From contig NZ_BSUM01000001.1 in assembly GCF_030161595.1 (NCBI RefSeq), forward strand, positions 186,001 through 250,000: 64,000 nucleotides of DNA. Reading direction: 5' to 3'. Numbering within the stretch: the stretch's first letter is position 1; each line of letters starts with the position of its first letter. A program made the position numbers and the translations under genes. The DNA is from Litorihabitans aurantiacus. Lineage in GTDB: Bacteria > Actinomycetota > Actinomycetes > Actinomycetales > Beutenbergiaceae. Shown piece after piece: positions 1 to 9,336 of this stretch. Below the pieces are notes generated by a model that worked only from the letters and a program-made list of their open reading frames with translations, searched no databases and was not told the origin of the DNA.

Positions 1-1
1 G

Positions 2-373
2 GCGGTCGGCCTGGTGACCGGGGTGCTGAGCGGTCTGCTCGGGGTCGGCGGCGGCGTCATCGTGGTGCCGGCGATGATCCTGCTGTTCGGCTACAGCGAC
101 CTCATCGCGAAGGGGACGTCGCTGCTGATGATGATCCCGACGGCGATCTCGGGGACCATCGGCAACGCCCGACGTCGCAACGTGGACGTGCGTTCCGGAC
201 TCCTGATCGGTGTGGCCGCGTGCGTGACGGTCACGCTCGGCACGCTGACCGCGGGCGCCATCCCGCCGCAGCTGGCCAACGTCCTGTTCGTCGCCTTCCT
301 GGCGTTCCTCGTGGTCAAGACCGTGCTCGAGGCGCTGAAGGCGCGGCGGAAGGCGCGGGGCGAGGGCGCCTGA
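2..373 (+). CDS. TSUP (TauE/SafE) family permease, C-terminal part only
   Basis: The reading frame is already open at the left edge, so only the last 123 residues are visible. They show the hydrophobic TSUP pattern: a Gly-rich segment ending GVGGGVIVVPAM, which is the family's repeat signature, then a short charged loop (NARRRNVDVR), a hydrophobic helix, and a basic cytoplasmic tail. TSUP proteins are inner-membrane transporters or exporters, often of sulfur oxyanions or organosulfonates. The substrate cannot be told from this fragment. It converges on the MFS gene across a 39-nt gap. The family call is firm; the function is open. Confidence 0.85.
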   Translation, partial: AVGLVTGVLSGLLGVGGGVIVVPAMILLFGYSDLIAKGTSLLMMIPTAISGTIGNARRRNVDVRSGLLIGVAACVTVTLGTLTAGAIPPQLANVLFVAFLAFLVVKTVLEALKARRKARGEGA

Positions 374-412
374 GTCGGACCGTTCGGGCGGTCCACCGAT
401 TCGTTCGGGCGG

Positions 413-1936
413 TCAGCCGGAGGTCGCGTCCTCGTGCTTGGCGGAGCGGCGCCGCGCGTCGACGATCGCGACCACGAGTCCCAGCAGCATCACGCCCACC
501 ACGACGCGCAGCGACATCGCGAACGCGTCGCCGTAGTCGTCGGTCGCGGCGAGCACCGCGAAGAACGCCGCCGAGTTCGCGCTCACGCCGACCGCCGCCC
601 CGATGCGCTGCATCGTCTGCAGGGAACCCGCGGCCGCACCCGCGTCGCCCGGCGGGACCTTCGCGAGCGTGAGCGTCTGGTTCGGGGAGATCACGAACCC
701 GTTGCCGAAGCCCGCCACCATCAGCAGCCCCGCCGCCACCCACGCCACAGCGGGCGCGGGCAGCACCGAGACGACGACGTCGAGCACCGCCAGCGCGAGG
801 ACCGTCACGGCGATACCGCCCACCACGAGCGGGCGGCCGAAGCGCGAGATCCACCGCCCGCCGAGGGTGGCGGCCACCGCACCGCTGATGGAGAACGGCG
901 TCAGCACGAGGCCGGCCTGGAGCGGCGTGAGCCCGAGCCCGGACTGCAGCCACAGCGTCGAGGCGAGCCAGATCCCGGTGAACCCGAGGAAGTACAGGGT
1001 CGAGACCCCGACGCCGAACGTGAACGACGGCACCCGCAGCAGGTTGCCGGGGATGAGCGGCAGCCCGCCGCGGGCCGACACGCGACGCTCCCACCACACC
1101 AGCACGCCCACCAGGGCGACGCCGACGGCGACCGCCCACCACGCGGTGCCGACCCCACCGCCGCCCGCCTCGCCGGACGAGCCGGACCCGCCCTCCGCCG
1201 TCGAGGACACGAACGGCCACATGATCGCGACCACGGCCGCGGCGAGCAGGAGCGATCCGACGACGTCGAGCCTGGCTCCGCGCGAGGCACCGGCGGGCCG
1301 TGGCTCGGGCCGGGGCAGCAGCTTCCACGCCAGCGGGAGGAGGACGAGGCCGATGGGGACGTTCACGAGGAACACCGCGCGCCACCCCTCGCCCTCGCCG
1401 AAGATCGCCAGGAGCCCGCCTCCCGCGAGGGGGCCGATCGCCGTCGAGACGCCGATCGTGGCGCCGAAGTAGCCGAACGCCCGGCCGCGTTCGGGGCCGC
1501 TGAAGAGGTCCTGGATGAAGCCGATGACCTGCGGGTTGAGCACCCCGGCCGCCAGGCCCTGGGCGAAGCGGACGCCCGCCAGCGCGGGACCGGAGTCCAC
1601 GAGGCCGCACGCGGCGGACGTCACCACGAACGCGGCGAGCCCCACGAGGAAGAGGGTGCGCCGCCCGTAGACGTCGCCGAGCCGCCCGGCCGGCACCAGC
1701 GCGAGACCGAACGCGAGCGTGTACCCGGCGAGGATCCACTGGAGCTCGCTCGGCCCGGCCTCCAGCGACGTCTCGATCGAGGGGAGGGCGACGTTGACGA
1801 TCGTGACGTCGAGCAGCGTCATGAACCCGGCGCCGAGGCAGACGGCGAACGCCGGCCACCGTGCGTCGTGCTGTCGCTGTCCGGAGGGGGACGCGGGGGA
1901 GGAGGCGGGGACCGACGAGCGGCGGGCGGAGGGCAC
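413..1936 (-). CDS. MFS transporter, DHA2 (EmrB/QacA-like) drug efflux family
   Basis: A 507-residue polytopic membrane protein. After a polar N-terminus of about 28 residues, the first helix carries the DHA2 signature LLDVTIVNVALPSI. The loop after the second helix has MFS motif A (GRLGDVYGRRT), and the GPLAGG segment later matches antiporter motif C. The length fits 14-helix DHA2 proteins. A Gly-rich cytoplasmic loop near residues 240-255 (SGSSGEAGGGGVG) separates the two halves. The family exports hydrophobic or cationic compounds by proton antiport; the substrate is unknown. The start is GTG at 1936. The acyltransferase gene lies 71 nt upstream in the same direction and the two may be co-transcribed. 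Confidence 0.88.
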   Translation of the reverse strand: MPSARRSSVPASSPASPSGQRQHDARWPAFAVCLGAGFMTLLDVTIVNVALPSIETSLEAGPSELQWILAGYTLAFGLALVPAGRLGDVYGRRTLFLVGLAAFVVTSAACGLVDSGPALAGVRFAQGLAAGVLNPQVIGFIQDLFSGPERGRAFGYFGATIGVSTAIGPLAGGGLLAIFGEGEGWRAVFLVNVPIGLVLLPLAWKLLPRPEPRPAGASRGARLDVVGSLLLAAAVVAIMWPFVSSTAEGGSGSSGEAGGGGVGTAWWAVAVGVALVGVLVWWERRVSARGGLPLIPGNLLRVPSFTFGVGVSTLYFLGFTGIWLASTLWLQSGLGLTPLQAGLVLTPFSISGAVAATLGGRWISRFGRPLVVGGIAVTVLALAVLDVVVSVLPAPAVAWVAAGLLMVAGFGNGFVISPNQTLTLAKVPPGDAGAAAGSLQTMQRIGAAVGVSANSAAFFAVLAATDDYGDAFAMSLRVVVGVMLLGLVVAIVDARRRSAKHEDATSG

Positions 1937-2007
1937 GTGTCATCTCTACCACCGCCGACCGACGGCGTCAGGGTTCGTTCCGGGACTGCCCCGTGATGCT
2001 CGTCGCC

Positions 2008-3251
2008 TCAGCGCACGGGGACCATCGCGTTCATGGTCCGGCTGGCCGGCTCCTCGACGTAGCGCCACAGCAGCCAACCGATCACGATGCTGCCGCCGAG
2101 GTAGGCGGCGATCGCACCCGCGATCAGGACGGGGGACGACGCGGCGCTCAGGCGGCCGCTCTCGAGCAGGTACTCGCGAGCGATGAGCAGGAAGCCGTGG
2201 CCGAGGAAGATGCCGTACGAGATGCGCCCGAGCGCCACCGGCAGGCGGGACGCGCACAGCTGGGTGACGCCGCGACGCCCGAGGAACAGACCGGCGGCCA
2301 ACAGGCAGAAGGCGGGGGCTGTGACGAGGTAGACGAGCTCGCGGTCGGGGAGGAGGTGGTAGTCCACCCACATCGTCACCAGGAGAGCCGTCAGGCCGAG
2401 GGGGCGAGCAGATCGGTCCACCACGCGTTGCGGGTCGCTGAGGGCCGGTCGCGGCGGTCGCTCGACGCGCGGCCGACCTCGACGTCGTCGCCCTGGCGCG
2501 AGAACCGATCGACGAGGATGCGCAGCAGCATCCCGGCGGTGAAGAACGTCGCGACGCGCAGCATGGAGGAGTAGGGGGTCGGCTGGTTGGAGTAGTAGCT
2601 CTCGATGACGGCGTAGGGCGTGATGGTCAGCGCGAGGATCACCACGAGCCACCCGGTCCGGACCAGGCGCCCCAGCCGGTGGACCACCAGCAGGAGCAGC
2701 GGGAACAGGACGCAGGCGAGGAACTCGACGCTGACGTACCAGGAGGCGCCGTTCCAGGCGGCGGGGACCGCGCGGTCGTCGCGGAACCACATCCAGGTGA
2801 GTGAGAGCTGCTGGAAGAAGAATCCCGGGTCGGGAGCCGTCCGCGCCATGGGCATGGGCAGGCGCAGGGCCGCACCCGCGGTCATGACGACGGTGGTGAG
2901 GACGAGGGTGACGGCGAAGACCGGCCAGAGCCGCGAGAAGCGCCGCCACACGAACAGGGCGTAGGCGCGGGGGCCGACGGCCTCACCCATCCGACCGGCG
3001 TAGGCGTGGACGAGAGTGAACCCGCTGAGGAGGAAGAAGAACTCGACGGCCAACCAGCCGTGGTAGCTCAGGAACTCGAAGGGCTTGTACGGGTCGCCGA
3101 TCAGCTCGCGCAGGGTGTTGTGGACGTGGGTGACCACGACGGCCATCACGGCGAAGGATCGGACGCCCGTGAGTGCGGGCAGGTGACGGACGACCGCCGA
3201 TGCCTGGGAAGGGAGGGCGGGGAGGACGGTCACCCGCACAGTGTGGCCCAC
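2008..3251 (-). CDS. Acyltransferase 3 family membrane protein (frame break in this sequence)
   Basis: The N-terminal 286 residues (GTG start at 3251) show the acyltransferase 3 fold: LTGVRSFAVMAVVVTH in helix 1, the conserved FFFLLSGF motif, and many membrane helices. That frame stops at 2391. The missing C-terminal helices (LGRISYGIFLGHGFLL, then WRYVEEPASR) continue in another frame down to 2008. Adding one G to the five-G run at 2400-2404 joins the halves into about 414 residues, normal for the family. Members O-acylate cell-surface polysaccharides, peptidoglycan or lipids; the acceptor is unknown. No other damage is visible, so a consensus error is more likely than gene decay. Confidence 0.8.
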
Positions 3252-3358
3252 CGCGGCGGTCGGTGGGGTTCGACCGAAGCCTCAGGGATCGCCCTGGTCT
3301 CTCCCGGGGATCCACCCCGGAGCGGAGGAACTGAACCCCGCCCGGGCCCCCGCTGGCG

Positions 3359-3364
3359 TAGATT
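3359..3364 (+). promoter_or_regulatory. Candidate -10 element for the telA-pknG block
   Basis: TAGATT matches the actinobacterial TAnnnT -10 consensus and would give a leader of about 30-35 nt carrying the GAAGGA ribosome-binding site at 3391-3396, just before the telA ATG. No convincing -35 is visible. This is the only promoter-like element seen before the tightly overlapping gene run. Confidence 0.45.
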
Positions 3365-3401
3365 GGGCGCGCCGCCTGCCGCCACCCGACGAAGGACCGC
3401 G

Positions 3402-4631
3402 ATGACCTCCCAAGCCGCACCCCTCGAGCCGCCCGCCGCCAGCCAGACGCTGACCCTGAGCGCGCCCGGTCCCCTCGAGCAGGTCACCACGACCCAGGCC
3501 CCGGCGATGGCGCCCAAGATCGACGCCGCGGTGATCCCCTCGCTCGACGCGAAGGTCAGCTCCTACCTCGAGCAGCTCCAGGGCGCCACCACGCGCTCAC
3601 CCGAGTTCTCCGCCAAGGCCGACGACATCCGCACGATGGGCGACGCCGAGATCCGCAAGGCCGCCGAGGTCTCCAACCGCCTGCTGCAGGCGCCCGTCAA
3701 GGAGATCCGCGAGGGCGGGATCGCCGAGTCCTCCTCGGTGAGCAAGTCGCTGCTCGACCTGCGCCGCGTGGTGGACGAGCTCGACCCCAGCGAGAAGAGC
3801 TTCGGCCGCAAGCTGCTGGGGATCCTGCCGTTCGGCGACAAGATCGGCGACTACTTCCGCCAGTACGAGAGCGCCCAGAAGCAGATCGACGCGATCATCC
3901 GCTCGCTCTACTCGGGTCAGGACGAGCTGCGCAAGGACAACGCGGCGCTCAACCTCGAGAAGCGTCAGCTCTGGGAGACGATGACGCGCCTCAACCAGTA
4001 CATCTACGTCGCCGAGCAGCTCGACGTCGGTGTCTCCGCCGCGATCTCCGAGATCGAGGCCACCGACCCAGACCGCGCCACCGCGCTGCGCGAGGACGTC
4101 CTGTTCTACGTCCGCCAGAAGCACCAGGACCTGCTGACGCAGCTCGCCGTCTCGATCCAGGGCTACCTGGCGATGGACATCATCCTGAAGAACAACCAGG
4201 AGCTCATCAAGGGTGTCGACCGTGCCACCACGACGACGGTCTCCGCGCTGCGCACCGCCGTCATCGTCGCCCAGGCGCTCGCGAACCACAAGCTCGTGCT
4301 CGACCAGATCACCGCGCTGAACACCACCACCTCGAACCTCATCGCCTCGACGTCGCAGATGCTCGCGAGCAACTCCGCCCAGATCCAGGAGCAGGCGGCG
4401 AGCGCGTCGGTCGGCATCGAGCAGCTGCAGACGGCGTTCGAGAACATCTACGCCACGCTCGACTCGATCTCGACGTTCAAGATCCAGGCGCTCGACTCGA
4501 TGAGCAAGACGATCGGCGTGCTGCAGGTCGAGACCACCAAGGCGCAGTCCTACGTCGACCGCGCGCGCCGGGCCGAGAGCCCGGAGAACATCGGGGTCAC
4601 GAACGGTTCGCTCGACCTCGGGCGTCTGTAG
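3402..4631 (+). CDS. telA: TelA-family toxic anion resistance protein
   Basis: A 409-residue soluble, mostly helical protein. A Pro/Ala-rich N-terminus of about 40 residues is followed by the TelA/KlaA core: the KLLGILPFGDKIGDYFRQYESAQ motif region, then long coiled helices (LRKDNAALNLEKRQLWETM), and a C-terminal helical region rich in Ser, Thr and Gln. TelA proteins are linked to tellurite and other stress resistance and to cell-envelope stress, but the biochemistry is unsettled. The ATG at 3402 is preceded by GAAGGA. Upstream in-frame sequence lacks coding character, so the longer open frame was rejected. It is the first gene of a block containing PknG, so a signalling role is plausible. 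Confidence 0.87.
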   Translation: MTSQAAPLEPPAASQTLTLSAPGPLEQVTTTQAPAMAPKIDAAVIPSLDAKVSSYLEQLQGATTRSPEFSAKADDIRTMGDAEIRKAAEVSNRLLQAPVKEIREGGIAESSSVSKSLLDLRRVVDELDPSEKSFGRKLLGILPFGDKIGDYFRQYESAQKQIDAIIRSLYSGQDELRKDNAALNLEKRQLWETMTRLNQYIYVAEQLDVGVSAAISEIEATDPDRATALREDVLFYVRQKHQDLLTQLAVSIQGYLAMDIILKNNQELIKGVDRATTTTVSALRTAVIVAQALANHKLVLDQITALNTTTSNLIASTSQMLASNSAQIQEQAASASVGIEQLQTAFENIYATLDSISTFKIQALDSMSKTIGVLQVETTKAQSYVDRARRAESPENIGVTNGSLDLGRL

Positions 4632-4642
4632 GCACGACCTCG

Positions 4643-5236
4643 ATGGGATGGTTCGACGGTGTCATCGGTCGGCTCGCCGGCCGCGCCAACGAGATCACGG
4701 CGGAGCAGCGACCCGACGTCCCGGCACCCCCGACCTCGGCCGAGATCCTCGCGGCGGTGCAGTCCGTCGAGGACCGCGTGAGCGGTCGCGTCGGGCCGGC
4801 GGTGTCCTCGCGGGTGCACCGCATCACGGTGCGCATCGCCGAGATGGTTCCGCGGCTGGACCGCATGGGCGTCGCCAGCCTCGAGGCGCACACGGTGGTC
4901 CAGGCGGCGACGAGCTACCTGCCCGAGGCGGTGGACACGTACCTGCGGCTGCCGCGCGACTTCGCCGACCGCCGCGTCGTCGCCGACGGCAAGACGTCGC
5001 TGATGCTCCTGTGTGACCAGCTCGACCTGCTGGCCATGACGCTCGGCCGGATCTCCGACGCCGTCTCGCGGCAGGACGCCAACGCCCTCATCGCGCACGG
5101 GGAGTTCCTCGCCTCGAAGTTCGAGAGCTCCTCGCTCGCGCTCGGCAGCGAGACGCGCGGCGTCCCGGCGCAGCCGTCCACCCAGCAACCGACCGTGCAG
5201 CAACCGACCGAACCCGGCCGCCTGGAGGCCCCGTGA
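4643..5236 (+). CDS. Conserved hypothetical protein of the telA-pknG block
   Basis: 197 residues; not assigned to a named family. It begins MGWFDGVIGRLAGR, a short amphipathic stretch that could touch the membrane. A predicted all-helical core follows (residues about 35-165) with no signal peptide or membrane helix. The tail is Gln/Pro-rich with two near-copies of QQPT. Its place directly behind telA is where an XpaC-like partner sits in other telA loci, but no XpaC motif is visible. The start is 11 nt after the telA stop. Its end overlaps the next start by 4 nt (GTGA), implying coupled translation. Confidence 0.7.
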   Translation: MGWFDGVIGRLAGRANEITAEQRPDVPAPPTSAEILAAVQSVEDRVSGRVGPAVSSRVHRITVRIAEMVPRLDRMGVASLEAHTVVQAATSYLPEAVDTYLRLPRDFADRRVVADGKTSLMLLCDQLDLLAMTLGRISDAVSRQDANALIAHGEFLASKFESSSLALGSETRGVPAQPSTQQPTVQQPTEPGRLEAP

Positions 5237-6989
5237 CCACGCCCAGCGACGCCGATCGCGACGCCGCCCTGCACGCTGCCGTCGACCGGCTCGTCGCCGC
5301 GGGCGAGGAGGCGGGTCTCGAGGCGGACGCCGTGCGCCACGAGGCGTCCGTGCTCGCCGCGGCCGTCGCCGAGGCGGGGCCCGGAGCCCCGGCCGACTGG
5401 GTCCGGGCGTTCGAACGCGGTGCGGTGCGGGAGTTCTTCGCCGCCGCGGCCGGCGGTCGGCGCTGGCGCACGGCACCGACCGAGACGCTCGTCGCGCTGC
5501 GGCTGTCCGGGGCCTCGCCGTCGGAGCGCGAGCGCGCGACGGCGTACGCGGACGCGCTGGTCGAGGTCGCCGCGGCGGCCGCCGTCGGGCTCGGCACGCC
5601 CTCGGCGCTCGTGGCGCAGGCCGCCTCGGAGGTTGCGGCGGCCCAGCGCGGCGCCCCCGTGGCGCCCGCCGTTCCGCCGGGGTCCGGAGGGACGTCCGGG
5701 CCGACGACGGCGGGTCTCCCCTCCGCCGTCGACCTCACCTCCTTCGGTGGGACCGGCGGCGCGCCCGCGGCACCGCCGGTCCCGCCCGGTCTGCTCCCCG
5801 AGCCTGCGCTGAACCGCGGGCTGCAGGGCCTCCCGGCCGTCGGCGAGATACTCGAGGCGCTCCGGGGTGGTGCGCAGCCCGCGGCGCCGGCGGCCCTGGG
5901 GCAGCCCGGCGCCGGCGCCACCACTGCCGCACCGCAGGCGGCCGGCGAGACCGCCGTCGCCACCGAGGAGCAGGTCGAGGTCGAGGCCGAGGAGCTCCCT
6001 CCCTCGAGGAGCAGATGGCGAAGCTCGAGGACCTCGTCGGGCTGGACCGGGCGAAGTCGCAGGTCAAGCGCCAGATCGAGCTGCTCCGCGTCGAGAAGCT
6101 GCGCACCGAGGCCGGGCTGACCCGACCGACGCTGACCCGTCACCTCGTGTTCGTCGGCAACCCCGGGACCGGCAAGACGACGATCGCCCGCCTCGTCTCG
6201 GGGATCTACCGCGCGCTCGGACTGCTCAGCAAGGGGCACCTGGTGGAGGTCGACCGCAGCGAGCTCGTCGCGGGCTACCTGGGCCAGACGGCGGCGAAGA
6301 CCTCCGAGGTCGTCGCCTCCGCGCTCGGCGGCGTGCTGTTCATCGACGAGGCGTACTCGCTCTCGCAGGGGAGCGACGGGCCGGACGCGTACGGCGCCGA
6401 GGCGGTCAACACGCTGGTCAAGGACATGGAGGACCACCGCGACGACCTCGTCGTCATCGTCGCGGGCTACCCGGGACCGATGAAGGACTTCATCGACACC
6501 AACCCGGGCCTGGAGTCCCGGTTCTCGACCACGATCACGTTCGAGGACTACACCGACGCCGAGCTGCGGGCGATCTTCACGCTCATGGCCGAGGGCGCGG
6601 ACTTCGCCCCGACGCCGGAGTGCCTCGAGCGGGTCGAGGAGATCACGAGCGTCCAGCCCCGCAGCTCGGGCTTCGGCAACGGCCGCTACGTGCGCAACCT
6701 GCTCGACGCCGCGATCGCCCGCCACGCCTGGCGCCTGCGCGACGTCGAGGCGCCCACGATCGACCAGCTGCGCGAGCTGCTGCCGGAGGACCTCCTCGAC
6801 CCGACGGGTCAGGACCTCGACGACACGCTCGCGCTGCTCTCGCCGCAGGAGGGTGGGGAGCCGACCGACGCCGTCGGGACGCCGGACGACGAGCAGCCGA
6901 CCGATGCCGTCGACCTCGACGACGCCGGAGCGACCCCCGACGCGACCGACCAGGCCGACGCCGTCGACCACGAGGAGCCGCAGCGATGA
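5233..6989 (+). CDS. AAA+ ATPase of the CbxX/CfqX (SpoVK-like) type with long N-terminal region (frame break)
   Basis: From 6015 the frame encodes a classical CbxX/CfqX AAA domain: LVGLDRAKSQVKRQI, Walker A GNPGTGKTT, Walker B VLFIDEAYSL, a sensor region near VVIVAGYP, and arginine-finger ESRF. An acidic tail follows (repeated PTDAV). The overlapping upstream frame from GTG 5233 encodes about 255 Ala-rich residues and ends in EVEAEELPP. One extra C in the CCCTCCC stretch at 5997-6003 fuses both into a 585-residue protein reading EELPPLEEQMAKLEDLVG across the join. Such ATPases remodel protein partners as hexamers; the client here is unknown. 4-nt overlaps on both sides support cotranslation with its neighbours. 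Confidence 0.8.
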
Positions 6990-8350
6990 CCTCCACCCCG
7001 ACGGCGCCGCGCCGCAGCGGTCCGGTCGTGCCACCACCGCCCGGGCGGACGCGCGGCGCCCCCGCCGGTCCGCAGGGCGGCGGGAAGGGCGCGCCGCCGC
7101 AGGGCCAGGGCTCGAAGTCGGGTGTGCGCTCGGGTTGGCGTGCCCGGATGAGCCGGACCCCCGGCCGGCTGCGGCTGGCGATCGTGCTCGCCGTCGTCGC
7201 GTCGCTGCTGGTCTCGCTGGCCGGTGTGCTGGTCGGTTCGCTCACGCAGGCCACGTCGGCCCGGGTCGTGGACCGGGTCGACGCGATCCTGCAGCTGCAG
7301 ACCGCCCGCGCCGACCTCGTCACCGCCAGCGGAACGGCGAGCAACGCCTACCTCGTCGGCGGCCTCGAACCGACCGAGCAGCGCGAGGCCTACGACGCCG
7401 CGCTCGCCGCCGGCACGGCCGGCGTCGCGGCCCTGGCGGGCGGCGATGCGGACACGGACGGCTCGCTGGACGACGTCGCCGCCGCCCTCACGACCTACGC
7501 CGGCCTCGTGGAGCAGGCGCGCGCCAACAACCGCCAGGGCTTCCCGGTGGGCGCCGCCTACCTCGACACGTCCGCGGCGCTCCTCGAACAGGACGTGCTG
7601 CCCCCGCTCGACGCCGCGATCGTCGCGAACGCCGAGGCGACGGCGAGCGACCTCAACTCCGCGAGCGCGATCTCCGGACTGCTGTGGATCGTCATCGTCG
7701 GCGTCCTCGTGCTGGTCGGCATCCAGATCTGGCTCGCGCGCCGCACCCGGCGCACGCTCAACCCCGCCCTGGTCGTCGGGACCGGACTCGCGCTCGTGGC
7801 GTGGCTCGCGTGCGCGCTCGCCGTCGGGAGCAGCAACGACACGCTGACCGAGACCCGGCAGGGCCCCTACGCCGCCACCCTGGCGATGTCACAGGCGCTC
7901 TCGCACGCCGGCGAGGCGCGCACCGCCGAGTCGTTCGGGCTCATCCAGCGCGGCTCCGGGGCCGCCGCCGAGGAGACGTTCGACGCCGCGATCATGCAGG
8001 CCGAGGACCAGCTGGACCGCCGCGCCGTCATCGGCACGGAGGCCACCGACGACCTGGCCGCCTGGGTCGAGGGCCACGACGAGATCCGCGCGCTCGACGA
8101 CGCCGGCGACTGGGACGGCGCCGTCGCCCTGGCCACGAGCGACGCCTCCGGCGACCCCACGGACCGCTACCTCACGTTCGTCGAGACCGCGAGCGCCGCC
8201 GTCGAGCAGAGCTCGGCGACTGCCCGCAGCGAGTTCCGCTCCGCGAGCACCGGGGTGGGCATCGCGAGCTGGGTGCTCGTGGCCGCCGGTCTCGCCTCCG
8301 CCGTGCTCGCGTGGCGAGGTATCAACAAGCGTCTGGAGGAGTACCGATGA
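6986..8350 (+). CDS. glnX: GlnX-like four-helix membrane sensor
   Basis: 454 residues. A cytoplasmic Pro/Gly-rich basic tail of about 60 residues is followed by TM1 (about 64-87), an extracytoplasmic acidic helical loop (88-230), TM2 (231-252), TM3 (260-281), a second extracytoplasmic helical loop (282-424), TM4 (425-444), and a short basic end. This matches mycobacterial GlnX in length and topology: a paired four-helix sensor that links the lipoprotein GlnH to cytoplasmic PknG. The neighbours have the same order as in mycobacteria (glnX, glnH, then pknG). Ligand-loaded GlnH presumably binds the outer loops. Assignment rests on topology and context; sequence identity could not be measured. 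Confidence 0.72.
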   Translation: MTSTPTAPRRSGPVVPPPPGRTRGAPAGPQGGGKGAPPQGQGSKSGVRSGWRARMSRTPGRLRLAIVLAVVASLLVSLAGVLVGSLTQATSARVVDRVDAILQLQTARADLVTASGTASNAYLVGGLEPTEQREAYDAALAAGTAGVAALAGGDADTDGSLDDVAAALTTYAGLVEQARANNRQGFPVGAAYLDTSAALLEQDVLPPLDAAIVANAEATASDLNSASAISGLLWIVIVGVLVLVGIQIWLARRTRRTLNPALVVGTGLALVAWLACALAVGSSNDTLTETRQGPYAATLAMSQALSHAGEARTAESFGLIQRGSGAAAEETFDAAIMQAEDQLDRRAVIGTEATDDLAAWVEGHDEIRALDDAGDWDGAVALATSDASGDPTDRYLTFVETASAAVEQSSATARSEFRSASTGVGIASWVLVAAGLASAVLAWRGINKRLEEYR

Positions 8351-9336
8351 GGACCCGCCGTCACCCGGGACCGAACGCCGCGATCGCCGCCGTCGCCACG
8401 GTCGCCGCCCTGACGCTCGCCGCCTGCACCGGGCCGTCCGGCCTGGACGACCTCGGCCGGGAGGCGCCGCCGACGGCGGAGGCGACCGACGCGCCGGTCA
8501 CGCCCGCCCCGCCGGCCCCCGCCACCTGCGACGACGCGACGACGTCGTACGACCCGCTGCCCCAGCTGCCCGACCCCGGCACGTTCGCCTCCGGCAGCAC
8601 GATGCAGCAGATCCAGGACCGCGGCACGCTCGTGGCGGGCATCTCCGCCGACACGCTCCTGATGAGCTCGCGCAACCCGCTGACCGGGGAGATCGAGGGC
8701 TTCGACATCGACGTGCTGCGCGACCTCTCGACGGCGATCTTCGGCGAGCCCGACCGCGTGCAGTTCCGCGTCATCACCTCGGGCGAGCGCGTCGGGGTGC
8801 TCGAGGGCTCCGAGGTCGACGTCGTGGCCCGCACCTTCTCGATGACCTGCCAGCGCTGGGAGTCGATCGCGTTCTCGGCCGAGTACTACGGCGCCGGCCA
8901 GAAGGTGCTCGTCTCGGCCGAGTCCGATGCCGAGAGCCTCGAGGACCTGGCCGGGCAGCGCGTGTGCGCCCCCGAGGGCACGACCACGCTGCAGCGCCTG
9001 GAGGACTACGACGTCGAGGCGGTGCCCGCCCGCACCCACACCGCGTGCCTGGTGCTGTTCCAGCGCTCGCAGGTCGAGGCGATCACCGGCGACGACACGA
9101 TCCTCGCGGGCTTCGCCGCCCAGGACCCCTACGCCAAGGTCGTGGGCGAGGCGATCAGCGCCGAGCCGTACGGCCTCGGCTTCCCGGCCGCCTCGGTCGA
9201 CCTGGTCCAGCTCGCCAACACGGTGCTCGCGCAGCGGGTCGCCGACGGCCGCTGGCAGGCGTCCTACGACCGCTGGCTCAGCGTGCTCGGGACCGAGACC
9301 ACCCCGCCGACACCCGTCTACGGGCGGGCCTCGTGA
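8347..9336 (+). CDS. glnH: GlnH-like Asp/Glu-binding lipoprotein (solute-binding family 3)
   Basis: 329 residues. A basic n-region and hydrophobic stretch end in the lipobox LAAC (Cys27), then a Pro/Thr-rich linker. The family-3 solute-binding core begins near residue 80 with IQDRGTLVAGISADTLLMS, followed by EIEGFDIDVLRDL and RVITSGERVGVLEGSEVDVVARTFSMT, the usual amino-acid pocket region of Glu/Asp binders. No ABC permease or ATPase gene lies nearby. As in mycobacteria, the protein sits between glnX and pknG, so it more likely serves sensing than uptake. It overlaps both neighbours by 4 nt. Ligand identity (Asp or Glu) is inferred from the family only. Confidence 0.82.
   Translation: MRTRRHPGPNAAIAAVATVAALTLAACTGPSGLDDLGREAPPTAEATDAPVTPAPPAPATCDDATTSYDPLPQLPDPGTFASGSTMQQIQDRGTLVAGISADTLLMSSRNPLTGEIEGFDIDVLRDLSTAIFGEPDRVQFRVITSGERVGVLEGSEVDVVARTFSMTCQRWESIAFSAEYYGAGQKVLVSAESDAESLEDLAGQRVCAPEGTTTLQRLEDYDVEAVPARTHTACLVLFQRSQVEAITGDDTILAGFAAQDPYAKVVGEAISAEPYGLGFPAASVDLVQLANTVLAQRVADGRWQASYDRWLSVLGTETTPPTPVYGRAS

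Noticed and set aside
315-1952. Long minus-strand frame overlapping the MFS gene in another phase
   Set aside because: The MFS frame has membrane helices and motif A; this one is Arg-rich and lacks structure.
8347-9336. GlnH-like protein as part of an ABC importer
   Set aside because: No permease or ATPase gene is adjacent, and the gene is sandwiched in the PknG cluster, so a sensing role is preferred.
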